A stretch of 56,081 nt of DNA from Branchiostoma floridae (taxonomy: Eukaryota > Chordata > Leptocardii > Amphioxiformes > Branchiostomatidae). Numbering within the stretch: position 1 is the first letter of the stretch; each line of letters opens with the position of its first letter. Location: assembly GCF_000003815.2 (NCBI RefSeq), contig NW_023365802.1, positions 113,155 through 169,235 on the forward strand. The letters run 5' to 3'. The position numbers were made by a program, and so were the translations under genes. The notes under the pieces were generated by a model. It was not told where the DNA came from. It saw only the letters and a program-made list of their open reading frames with translations, and ran no database searches. Positions 33,470 to 45,200 of the stretch are shown piece by piece.

Positions 33470-34753
33470 CGTTCCTCTTCATGGTGCTTCATGACTAACC
33501 TATAGCTACAAATTTATTCACCTAAACTGGAGTTAAGACGAGCTCTATAAGGTATGATTTTGATTTTATTGAATTGAGTAAATTGGCAATTAAAAGTACT
33601 GCATGTTTGAATAATATTTCAGTTCCTTACATATAAGGTACGTAACTTCAAGCAATGTTGATTAGTTTCAATATTTGTAATCCAAGTAATCACACCTATA
33701 TATAAACATTTAGTGACCGATAAAATATGAGTACTGCTCACCTATGGAGATAGGGGTGGATAAAGGTGGAAGTCATAGTAAAGCAAATTCTTACAATATA
33801 TAAAATGGTCAAGAGAGCTCTTTTTTCTCCAGAAAACAACTAGTTTATTTGACATCAATTATATAAAAGAGTTCGTATGTGATGACTTTACTAAATGGTA
33901 ATAAACTGGGGTTCGGGACACTTATCCCTTTTGTTTGTTTTATTCGCGATGTGTGAATACATAGAAATCTGATGTTAGAAATCTTGTTAATAAAATATTC
34001 TTTAATCAGTGGCACTTTTAAAACGTATAGGTATATACCTCCAAAAGTGTCACTGGTCGAAGAATATTCTCTAAACTGTCCTTATATGTGATTGATGTAT
34101 CATTTCAACGATAAATTTGACGGCCCTCTAAAAAGATTCTTTTAGAGAGTCGTGTCATGTTCTACAATCAAAACAAATCAGCAATTTGATGGGCTTCGTG
34201 TTTCCCATAAACACATACATCTAGTAAAACCAGATAGAGAATCTCATCCTAGTTGTCAAGAATTGAGGTCCAAATATTTGGTAAGTTAAAGAATTTTCAG
34301 AATTTCCACATTTTTGCATGGCCTCTGCAAAGTAACTATATTCTTGAGCATGGAAAAGGATAGCAAAATTTGACTTCCGGGAGTCACGTACTTTGACCTA
34401 CGCGAAGAAAGCATTTTTGTAAACGAGTTTCAATCATATTCGGGCAACCCTAAGTGTCCAGAACAAACACGGGTCCTCCTGTGGACCCTCTTGTGTATTT
34501 ACTTTACCACATGCTAAGGAAATGATAAAGAAATATTCAAATATACTTTGTCAAATCCCTTCATGGTTGAAATTTACATTGAGAGGTTGATCGTAAAGAT
34601 GCTTGAGGAGTTTGATGAACTTGTTAATGTCGAGATCGCAATGTCCTAGGAAGCATTTGTATAATAAAACACAGGTCAAGTATTTATCGTCGATATGAAG
34701 GTGGCAATGGTGAGGAATGTACTGATTTTGTCAGGTAGTCTTTTCTGTAATTA
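33470..34753. other. Intergenic; small hairpins only
   Basis: No gene. An imperfect hairpin spans 33998-34063 (AATATTCTTTAATCAGTGGC against GTCACTGGTCGAAGAATATT), and a short one (CTCTAAAAAGATTCTTTTAGAG) lies near 34127. Both look like small MITE remnants. Confidence 0.5.
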
Positions 34754-35265
34754 TTAAGAGCAAATGTCTGTAAGGATCAAACAATGGTGGCAAAGGTCAA
34801 AAAATAGATTTGGCTCATATTTTGCACAGTGATAGTACTTGGTCCACAACCCCTCAAAATAGATTTCTTTTAGATCAAAACTCCTTGTTGCCATGGTAAC
34901 GGGCAAACAAAGTTTTCTGGCCATTTTCCCCAATTTTCGCATCTCAAAAACACAGAAATCAGCATATTTTACGGCACTGTCTTGGCAACACCTTTAAACC
35001 TATCATCAAAACAAAACAAGATCTAAATAGACCAACATTTTGGCTTTTTAAAAATTGTTGTGAAATTTCCAAAGTCGTACATTTTCGTTCTTGGGCAGCC
35101 TGAAAACAGTGCAATGTTTCAAGCTTTAAAAAAATTTGATTTTTGGCCCAACTTTGTAACGCTATAAGTGCCAAGCTGGTAATTTTTTTGGCTTGAAATT
35201 TGTATCATATATAGATCATTAGAATATCTATCAAATGCATTGTTGCAAAGTTTGGAGTCTTGTTT

Positions 35266-35870
35266 GGTTGTCACGTGACTGCCCCCTAAAGTAGGCCACT
35301 TTTTGTGTTTGCCGATAATTGTGAACTTTAGCCATGTTTAAAGTACGCTACGTGAAGAAGTAAAATATATTTCTAAATCAACTTCTTATCAAATGTGTAT
35401 CTATGTATTGCCTATCAAAAAAATGCTTGTAGAGTTTCCGGTCATGACGTTTAGTCACGTGGTTGTCCCTGAAAGTAGGCCATTTTCTGCATTTGACGAA
35501 AATTGTGAATTTTAGCCATGTTCAACGTACGCTACGTGACGAAGTAAACAAGGATTCTTATTTAACTTCTAGTCAAATGTACATCTATGTATTGTCTATC
35601 AAATGAATGCTTGCAAAGTTTCGGATCATGACGTTCAGTCACGTGGCTGTCCCTGAAAGTAGGCCATGTTTTGCATTTGACGAAAATTGTGAATTGTAGC
35701 TTTGATCAAAGTATGCTGGGTGTCAAAGTGAACAAGAATTCTTATTCAACTTCAAGTCAAATGTACATCTAGGTATTGTCTATCAGATGAATGCTTGCAG
35801 AGTTGCAGATCATGACTTTTAGTCACGTGGTTTTCCCTGAAAGTAGGTCAAATTTTGCTTTTGGCCAGAA
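35266..35870. repeat. 184-bp tandem repeats in left foldback arm
   Basis: Four copies, each with GTCACGTG, CCTGAAAGTAGGCCA, GTACGCTACGTGA and TACATCTATGTATTG. The four reversed counterparts begin near 36318, 37368, 37550 and 37737. Confidence 0.85.
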
Positions 35871-36457
35871 ATCACCATTTAGGGCTGTAGTTAAATCTGT
35901 CGAATTGGGGAACTGAAATACTTTACTGGCACTGACTCCGATCATGTGTAGCCCTTAACATTGTCTGTTGAATGAGTGTTAGTAAGGCTTGTGGTCGTCT
36001 TTCTTTGCGGTGCAGTTGCTCCCTAAAGTAGGGCAGATAGTTAGCTGAATGCTGTTAGGAGGTTCTGTTACTTTAGAGAAGATGCCTCTTGAACAGTTTC
36101 TTTCTTTTAACAATGTCAATGTCCAATGCATATCATATTGGTACTACAATGACCGATAATGGGCTTACAGTGTTAAATCAAAGCTTACTTAAGCGATGAC
36201 TCTGTTATAATTGTAAATATCAATTTTGATAATGTAACTAAGATGTCGTTTTAAATTCAGCTATGTTCTATAATGCGCTAAAATTCACAATTTTTGTTGA
36301 GCACATAAGGTGACCTGGCTTCAGGGACAACCATGTGACTAATTGTCATGACCCGAAACTCGACAAGCATTTATTCGAAGAGAGAAAATTAAGAATACAA
36401 AGATGTACATTTGACCAGAAGTTTAATCAGAATTCTTCTTAATTTCGTCACGTAGTG

Positions 36458-37305
36458 TAGCCTGGTATCCAGCTATATTATAGCTCCCGATCGCGAGTCT
36501 CTTCTGTCCTCTTCGCAAATGGCTCGTTCTCATTTAAATGTAAAAATGCTGTCTCCTGCTTTTGCGACTTGATTTGCAGCAAATTTTAGACAAAATCACA
36601 GGTTCCTTCATTTTTCCACAATCCCTGGAATGTTTTCCAAAAGATTCATTTTGGTTGATGGCTTGGAAGATTATCTTAGCCACGGGTGGAATTTCACCCC
36701 CGTAAAAATGGTTGTCGCCTGAGAACAAACGAAGAATTCAAGTAGTAGCCAAAAATGTAACAATTCAGTTCCCAGAATGATTGTTCGGTAGATGAAACCA
36801 GCTGAGCAGGCCCTTTGCCCGATAACGCCAGATCGGTACTGTCACTGATCTTGGAGGCTGTGTGAGGTGGGTTATTCCTGTTGCCAAATTCGGTAACAAA
36901 CGTTACCACCACCAGTTTGATGGTTGCCAGTTGCCACTGTTATATTATGCACGTATAAGACAAGAAATGACCGTTTTTGTGACGCTGCACAGTTTTTCTG
37001 GCTTTCTAAAGAACCAAGGAAGGGTTGTTGACTGCCATTTGTATCCCACCTTGCTTACAAAATGTTGTACAGAAATGACTGTAATGAACGTTAGCATTGT
37101 TCGAAGCTTTCTAAGCTTTCTATTTGACCTGGTGTAAAAAAGCTGCTCACTATTTAAGTGTCCCTAGGGACATCCTCTTATACCTAAATGATGTAGTCAA
37201 TAAGGCCATTATTTACAATTCAATGAGAACGAGTGAAATATGTACAGTATCTGCGAAGAGGACAAAAGAGACTCGGGAACTATAATACGGCTGGATACCA
37301 GGGTA
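36458..37305. mobile_element. Nested 848-bp TIR element
   Basis: Ends TAGCCTGGTATCCAGC and GCTGGATACCAGGGTA extend into longer inverted sequence (AGTCTCTTCTGTCCTCTTCGC against GCGAAGAGGACAAAAGAGACT). The flanks CACGTAGTG and CACGTAGCG form a 9-base target duplication with one mismatch, splitting a 184-bp repeat of the foldback arm. The core from GCTCGTTCTCATTTAAATG is related to 39718-40641 and to 42836-43125 (inverted). No transposase frame. Confidence 0.75.
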
Positions 37306-38611
37306 CACGTAGCGTACTTTGAAAATTCACAATTTTCGTCCAATGAAAAAAGTGGCCTACTTTCAAGGACAACCACGTGACTTTACTTCATGATCTAATT
37401 TTCTACAAGTATTCATTTGATAGGCAATACATAGATTTACCTTTGACAGGAAGTTGAATCAGAACTTTATTTTGCTTCGCAATCTAGCGTACGTTGAACA
37501 TGGCTAAAGGTCACAATTTTTGTCAAATGAAAAAAAATGGCCTACTTTCAGGGACAACCACGTGACTTTACGTTATGATCCGAAACTCTACAAGCATTTA
37601 TATGATAGACAATACATAGATGTACATTTGATCAGAAGTTGAATAAGAATCCTTGTTTACTTCGTCACGTAGCGTGCGTTGAACATGGCTAAAGTTCACA
37701 ATTATCGGCAAACACAAAAAGTGGCCTACTTTAGGGGACAGTCACGTGACAACCAAACAAGACTCCAAACTTTGCAACAATGCATTTGATAGATATTCTA
37801 ATGATCTATATATGGTACAAATTTCAAGCCAAAAAAATTACCAGCTTGGCACTTATAGCGTTACAAAGTTGGGCCAAAAATCAAATTTTTTTAAAGCTTG
37901 AAACACTGCACTGTTTTCAGGCTGCCCAAGAACGAAAATGTACGACTTTGGAAATTTCACAACAATTTTTAAAAAGCCAAAATGTTGGTCTATTTAGATC
38001 TTGTTTGTTAAGATAATAGGTTTAAAGGTGTTGTCGAGACAGTGCCGTAAAATATGCTGATTTCTGTGTTTTTGAGATGCGAAAATTGGGGAAAATGGCC
38101 AGAAAACTTTGTTTGCCCGTTACCATGGCAACAAGGAGTTTTGATCTAAAAGAAAGCTATTTTGAGGGGTTGTGGACCAAGTACTATCACTGTGCAAAAT
38201 ATGAGCCAAATCTATTTTTTGACCTTTGCCACCATTGTTTGATCCTTACAGACATTTGCTCTTAAGAATATACTTGGAGGCACGTCTCTGGACTGTTTTA
38301 ATTGAAGACATGAGGTTGTGCGTGTACGGTGACCATACCACTGAACAGTACTCGAGTATGATTCTGACAAGGGTATACGTAAGATTTGATAATTTCATTC
38401 TTTTTATTATTGACAGGGGCATCAAAACCTGCTGATCCTTTTTATGAAACCCACAGACGAATTAGCTTTCGATATAATATATTGTACAGGAGATTTAAAT
38501 GGAAATTTCCGAAGCTAATTCGGTGTATTCAGAAACAGCCTCGAGAACGGTGTCAACCATTTTATAGGTGAATTGTATCGGATTTGTTGATCTATTACAT
38601 ATCTAAAACTT

Positions 38612-38643
38612 TTAGCTCCTGCAACTAAAGCAGCAGGAGCTAA
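38612..38643. repeat. Short stem-loop
   Basis: TTAGCTCCTGC and GCAGGAGCTAA form an 11-bp perfect stem with a 10-base loop. No poly-U follows, and its role is unknown. Confidence 0.5.
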
Positions 38644-38849
38644 TTGACTCATTTGCATTAACTGTGTCTTAGCCTTGCTATCCTTTGAAATCCAAATTGT
38701 CTTCAGCTTGACTTTGGCTTAGCTTTGTTTTCTTTGAAATCCAAATTGTCTTCAGTTTGAATTGTCTTACTACGTGTCCTATTGGACATTTGAAATTGTC
38801 GTCATTCATAGTTAGAGTATAAAAGACCTGTTTCTTCCAGATCTCTTTA

Positions 38850-38900
38850 GTGTCACTGACGAAGAATAGTGGATTCTATCCGAAACGTCTGACCGTTTCA
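38850..38900 (+). other. CTGACGA...GAAAC repeat motif (hammerhead-like spacing)
   Basis: CTGACGA (38856-38862) and GAAAC (38882-38886) are separated by a segment with a 4-bp ATAG/CTAT stem. Hammerhead ribozymes have CUGANGA and GAAA boxes around stem II, and such ribozymes are known from Penelope-like elements. Here the bases next to the boxes do not pair well, so this is probably a decayed repeat tail. Confidence 0.25.
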
Positions 38901-39134
38901 AAACCATATCCAGTTGCTTGAGTAACTACTTTTTGACGTATCTTATTACCTGGATGTCTAACCTACATCGACGTATATTCGTCCGTGCGTTTGCCCGATT
39001 CATTGTAATGCAAATTCTGGTTGTCTTGGTTACACATGGTAGGGGCATCTACATCTACATCTACATATCTATACCCCCAAATAACCCCGCGAAGGGCAAA
39101 GTAGGGGGGAGGGGGGCTGAGGCTCCCGGGTTAC

Positions 39135-39291
39135 ATGAGCAGCGCGCATGCGTGCCTATGTATTGGCACCAAAAAACAAGAGTCAGACAAGTTCGCGTCA
39201 TTTCTGAATGCCGTGTCTAGCACTCAAGCTCGCACAGGAGTAAAGGAATACAGCAAAGCTGGTGGGTTGCGTGACGAAACATTTTATACAG
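39135..39291 (+). CDS. Probable first exon of the unknown gene
   Basis: Reads MSSAHACLCIGTKKQESDKF through to GGLRDETFYTG and ends phase 1 at a GTATGA donor, matching the phase-1 acceptor at 43848. Confidence 0.45.
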
Positions 39292-42200
39292 GTATGAATT
39301 TTACTTTGTTACTATATCATGTGTTGAAGCAAATTATGTGATTACTTTCGGACATAACAATTTAGCGGGGTGATGCGGGGTCGCTTGGTATATAAAAATA
39401 CTCAGTACACCCTGTCCCTGTGTACGCGCATAACTTTTAAAGATGAACTACTAGTACCACAAAAAGTATTAATAGTATAAAGTATAAAATCCCTATTAAA
39501 TTTCGAGCCTAAAATTATTGGTATGGAAATCTAAAATGTTTACCACACAAGGACAAATATCCTAGCGTATGTACGGCCCGGGAATAGTAGCGACCGTGCG
39601 GGGGAGTGTTGCGTGTAAAAATCGTATCCTAAGAAGGAAAACACGCAGTTTGTTTACCGCCGTAAGAGAGCGTAGGATCCGTTGGGCGGGGGAGTGATGA
39701 ATTCAAAGATCACCTTAGGCTCGTTCTCATTTAAATGTCGAAATGCTGTCGCCTGAATTTACGCCTTGATATGGAGCAATTTATAGACAACATCACTGGT
39801 TCTTTCATTTTTCCACAACCCCTGTAATGTTTTACAAAAGATGCACAACAACATTCGTATTGGTTAATGGCTAAGAAGATCATTATAGCCACGGGTGGGA
39901 TTTCACCCCCTAAAAATGGCTGTCGCCTGAGAAGAAACGAAGAATTCAAATAATCGTCAAAAATGTAACAATTCATTTCCCAGAATGATTGTTCGGTAGG
40001 TGAAACCAGCTGACTAGGCCTCTGACCGATCACGTCAGATCGCTACTGCCACTGATCTTGGAGGCTGTGTGAGGTGGTTTTTGCCTGTCGCCAGATTCTG
40101 TAACAAACGTTACCACCATGAGTACGATGGATGCCACGGTTATATTATCCACGTATAAGACTACAAATGACCGTTTTTGTGACGCTGTAGAGTTTTTCTG
40201 GCTTTCTAAAGTAACAAGAAAGGGTTGTTGACTGTCATTTGTATCCCACCTTGCTTACCAAAATGTTGTACAGAAATGACTGTAACAAACGTTATCATTG
40301 TTCGATGCTGTCTAAGCTTTCTATTTGACCTGGTGTAAAAAAGCTGCCCACTTTTTGAATGTTCCTAGGGACGTCCATTGATACCTAAATGTTGTAGTCA
40401 ATAAGGTGAGTCCTTTCGAAGAAATCAGGGTTAAGTCTACTGTTGTAACAAACGTTACCGGTAACGTTTGTTACATGCCCTGTAATGCATTACCAATGGG
40501 ACCGAAAATAGTAAGTTGCCATTTTTTGGCTATGGTTAAAAGAGGAATTTTCCTAAACAACCACGTAGATTTCACTGAAAATAAAGCCGATTTATTTTTC
40601 GACCAAAAAATGCCATTTTCGACATTTCAATGAGATCGAGTGCTTAGCGCAAGGAATACACGTATGGTCTGTTGCGTCTATTATGTAATGTAATTCTTCA
40701 CCTAGGGCACCCTCGGTAGACGTACGCTGAATCCAGCATGGCGCAGATGACGTCAAATGAAAAGCCTGTATAGCTCCCGGCGTCGTCTGATGATTTCACT
40801 GTGGGGGGACACTTGGGGAAGAAAGAGACACATTTGCCATGTAAGATTCAAAAAGAGGGCTGTAATCAGCTACGGTGAATGATCGGAAGTGGAGTATATG
40901 GAAGATTCCTTCTAGGGTCTCGAGAACCCCCTATAGAGGCTCGAAAGAGCCCCGGAATGCCACCTATTCTAAAAATAGCGAAAAAACTATTGTTATGAGC
41001 CGATGGTATTAATGAAATATAAAGAACTGGCCGCACGCTGGACATTTTGAAGAGCTACATGGTTAATATTGTGTCCTCCCTCCAGGATTCTAGCACCAGA
41101 ATGAGGTCACGGGACTAGTTAACTTCTAAAATATGGGGGGTTGAGTAGGACGGATCATATGGTTCACAGTGGGTTCATAACATTCCTCCCCTAACAGGAG
41201 AAGATTGACAAGTCAATCTGAATAATCATAAAAATATGAAACCACTGCGTAAAATAATTACATTACAGGTATTATAAGAAAGCTACAAAATGAAGAATGT
41301 TGGCACTTCTGTCCTTTGAACATGGAAACTATCGTGTAACAGTTGCACTAATTCAGTAGGCAAACCCTGGTTGAACATGAAGAGATTCAGTTGAATGTAT
41401 GGCACACTGATCGTACAATCTGCTACATTTTCTTGAACTTGAACATTATATTGTCTTTAGTTTGCAAGTAAATGAGAACGGAAATTACTGTCGAGTGATA
41501 TTCTCTGAGAAAATCTTATGGTAGAATAATCAAGAAATACTTTATTATGACACATATGGATCAGTAGCCAGGTACATAATGATGACAGCAAAACTGACTG
41601 TTGCAATATTAAGCATACAAATGTGGAAATATGTAAACATAAAAAATATGGAAACAGATCTGAATCGCATAGCAGGGAGTTGCACTTCAGAAACAAACCC
41701 TGGCTTACAGGAAAGAGAACCAGCTGAATGTTTGACACACTGAGGCACAAACTACATGCATACGTTGTTGACGACAGTATTTGGCTACAGCAAAAATTAA
41801 ACCTGGGAACAGATATTGTATAGCAATGTATTGTACTTCAGAAACAAACCCTGGCTGACATAAGAGAAAACCAGCTGAATGCTTGGCACCTGATTCACTA
41901 TCTACATGCATACATTGTTGAAAAATGTATAAGTTTGACAATTTTGTGCTGGGTCGGCAAAGTCTGACATAATTTGTGGTAAATAGAGAAGTTGTGAGGA
42001 ATGTAGTAACTGGGAATAGCTTACAGAAGTGTTTTTCTCTGGCCCTTTGTTTTCTTTGGGTGACCCACCCGGGGCTAGCTAATCCACCAGGTGTGCTGGA
42101 GCAAGACTGGGCTTGCCTGTGAGCACATGGCACGTGGATCAAAAGGGACTTCAGAATTGAGAAATGTGCAAATAAAGCAAAGATAGAAACAGTAAAGATT

Positions 42201-45200
42201 AAAACTGGAGTGTTAATCTTACTGTAGAAATCAGTTAATGTTTGAAATGTCCCTACGACAGTTCGGTAAATCCTTTGTGTGGTCTTGCTGGCTGGATATG
42301 TGATGAATTTTTTCTGGGGAGTCTACAGCATGCACGATGAAAGATTCCAGAACGCTCTTTAGCTCCTGTCCCACCCGACGACTGGAAGCTTGCTTCACCG
42401 CTCGAGTAGAGCCTCAGACCGAACACGTGCCTGCATCTCTCGCATCCCTAAGAATCACCAGCACGAGTTCATGACAGCTTCACTTTCTAATTCTTTTCTC
42501 TGGAGATGGGATTCACCTCTCGGTTCCACCCGGTAATTAGAAGCTCGAATGTCCGCCCCACTCTGACAGTGAAGATGGAAGACCGGATACAGTGCCGTGT
42601 TAAAAGAAGCCTGGGTCTACAAGATGGAGTTCGGAGCTAACTTCTCAGCCGTTCTGTCAGTAGAATTTTCAGCTAGGATACGGTTCATTCCCTCCTCCTC
42701 GTTGTTAAACGCTGGCAACTCATAGTTGACTGCATCCAGTAAATGTAGGGTATAATACTGCTGGAGGTTTGTCCTTGGAGTATAGTGACAGAGTAATCCA
42801 ATCGATCTCCCCCTCCCACTGCGGCTTGGCACATGTCCACCTACCGAACAATCATTCTGGGAACTGAATTGTTACATTTGGGGCTACTATTTGAATTCTT
42901 CGTTTCTTCTCAGGCGACAGCCATTTTTAGGGGGTAAAATCCAACCCGTGGCTATAATGATCTTCTAAGCCATCAACCAATACGAATGATATTGTGCATC
43001 TTTTGTAAAACATTACAGGGGTTGTGGAAAAATGAAGGAACCAGTGATGTTGTCGATAATTTGCTCCATATCAAGGCGTAAAGTCAGGCGACAACATTTT
43101 GACATTTAAAATGAGAACGAGCCTGTAACGTTACACATTGTATCTGCGTGGGTCAAATTGTCTGAGACCCACTTCTAGTCAGACCATGGCCAGATATGCT
43201 TTATAATCTTTGTAAGCTGCATATGTGCAGCCATAATTCAATTCCTTATCTGTTCACATCTGCTGTGTTATGCATGTTTCAATCGAAACTGTTTTGAAGA
43301 GTAACTCCAATACTTACTAATTTGTATAAGCCTGCCTCCACTGATGTGTACACATGTGTAGCGTCATGATGGTGGTTGGGGCTAGACTGATGGCTAGTAG
43401 TTTACGTTAGCCGAATTCATTTGTGGTTTTATGGTAAAACCTTGGTCTTTAAGTTCATCAAAACTGGAGTTTAGGGCGACGAATGTGAAAACTAATTAGA
43501 TTCCTTTGTGACTCATTTACATATCATTGGGCATTGCATAATTGGCTACGTTGTCTATGTACATACTCTAAACATGGAGGGTGTTATCTGAAACGTCTGA
43601 CTCTTAATCGAATTCAGTATATATAATATTATATCATGTAATGTTCTACAGGTTCGTATTTCTAACTTCGAATTTCGATAAAAGATCAGTGCTGTGCTAG
43701 TTGAACTGAAATATCATATTGGGCCAATTTAGGCTGTACAAAATTCATTCTATTACGTACATTTAGTGACGTATTGTATACTTCATGTATCCAGAACGTT
43801 TTTATTGTTTTGACATCTTGCGTTGAATTGGTGTTGTATTTTTTCAGGTACGCTCTGTCGACAAGTGCCGCTCACGAACAGACTAGTTCCAGTTGACAAG
43901 ATAGAGAAGATGAGGCCGACAAGGACATCCTCTCAAATCCTCCCCCGTATAGACGACTGTGAGTGCACCCCGAGTATTCAGCACCTCTTCCGACGCCACT
44001 ATCTCCTGCAGAGCCCCATGTACTACATAAGGTGGCTATACGCTGTCATCTATTCTCTCTACCTTCTGTTCGTCTTGCGATCGCGAGATCCTACAGATAC
44101 GGACATTGTTGGCTACATAGAGAATACGACCATGGCTATACTGGTTCGCCCTGCAACAGACGGCAAGTTGGGTGAATATGAAGTAACATTTTGTGATTGC
44201 AAGCTGCGTACTTCCGGAGGATACAAGCTGAAGAACATGTTACTGAGGTACAAGACAGGAAAGAATGGCGTCCATATTTTGCGCTTCATTCGTAACGGAG
44301 TAGAAGTCACCGACAGATCTCAAATCTTTTCAACCATCTACTTCTACCATATTCACTCCATGCACACCAAGTCACATCTGTTCTCCAATAGCTTGGTCCG
44401 AAACATCGTGAATAACGACGTAAAGACTCTCCAAGAGTCGAGCTACACCTCCATTCCGTTACATTACCAGCTCCTCCATTCGTCGCTGAGTGTGCTGGAG
44501 TGGGACGGGAACATGTCCCGATATCTCGGCTACGGAGACGCCTGTATCCGAGAGAGTATAGTGGAGGAGAGCAGGAACATGAGTGCGCTGGAAGGGCATC
44601 AAGCCGTGCATCGCTGGAACTCACACGGGAAGGACAGCTTTGCCGGCAAACTATTCAGGTTAGTGCAAAAGTAGTTCAAGATTGTTGTGAGATAGAAGTA
44701 AGATTCTTTATACGATTGGGGCCTAAAGACGCTCTTTGAGAGCGTAGTTGGTAGTGCCTGCATGTTTTGGACGACTGAGAAGGCATACTTTAAAACAGAT
44801 TTGAATGTCTGTATATTTGATTTCCACTCACAAAACAGGTCAATATGATAATACATATACCAAATGAATAGCTGATGTATACACAAGGTTTTTATACTAC
44901 TTACAATGCGTAATATAAATAACTACATACATATGTTGACAATACGAAACATCATATAGCTCTACATACATGTACTTTCTGTAATGATTTGTTCATTTGT
45001 TGTGTTTTAAAATGAAGTAAATTCATAATATAACTTTTCCTCATAGCCAGTTTTTTTTTAAGATAATCTAACTTTCAATTCTGAGATATGCGTAGAAAGT
45101 GTTAGATGCTGAGAGAAACTTAATTTTCTCCTCCACGTGACAGATCGAGACTGGCACTACAAGCACGTCACCGGAACGTACTGCGCCTGCGCGAAAAGTA

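Larger units (their letters stand above)
34758..38261. mobile_element. Foldback transposon, 1.1-kb inverted arms, TTAA-flanked
   Basis: TTAA (34754-34757) precedes GAGCAAATGTCTGTAAGG. The exact mirror ends in TTAA (38262-38265). The left arm is 34758 to about 35870. The right arm is about 36300-36457 plus 37306-38261, once the nested insertion 36458-37305 is set aside, so both arms are about 1.11 kb. Each arm holds four copies of a repeat of about 184 bp built around GTCACGTGGTTGTCCCTGAA. A unique centre of about 430 bp has no transposase. The outer arm parts are almost identical, so the element is young or its arms are kept alike by gene conversion. Mirror-image 62-codon frames at the two ends follow from the arms and are not genes. 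Confidence 0.85.

Noticed and set aside
34754-38265. Mirror-image 62-codon ORFs at both ends (34754-34942 and 38077-38265)
   Set aside because: They are the same sequence in the two arms of a foldback element, not two genes.
41180-41201. LTR-like end CATTCCTCCCCTAACA
   Set aside because: No second end, primer site or polypurine tract found.
41705-42142. 145-codon minus frame
   Set aside because: Repeated phrases (AGFLLCQPGFVSEVQ) reflect a degenerate tandem repeat.
42617-42832. Coding-like minus frame of 71 codons
   Set aside because: No family, no splice context, next to transposon fragments; left undetermined.
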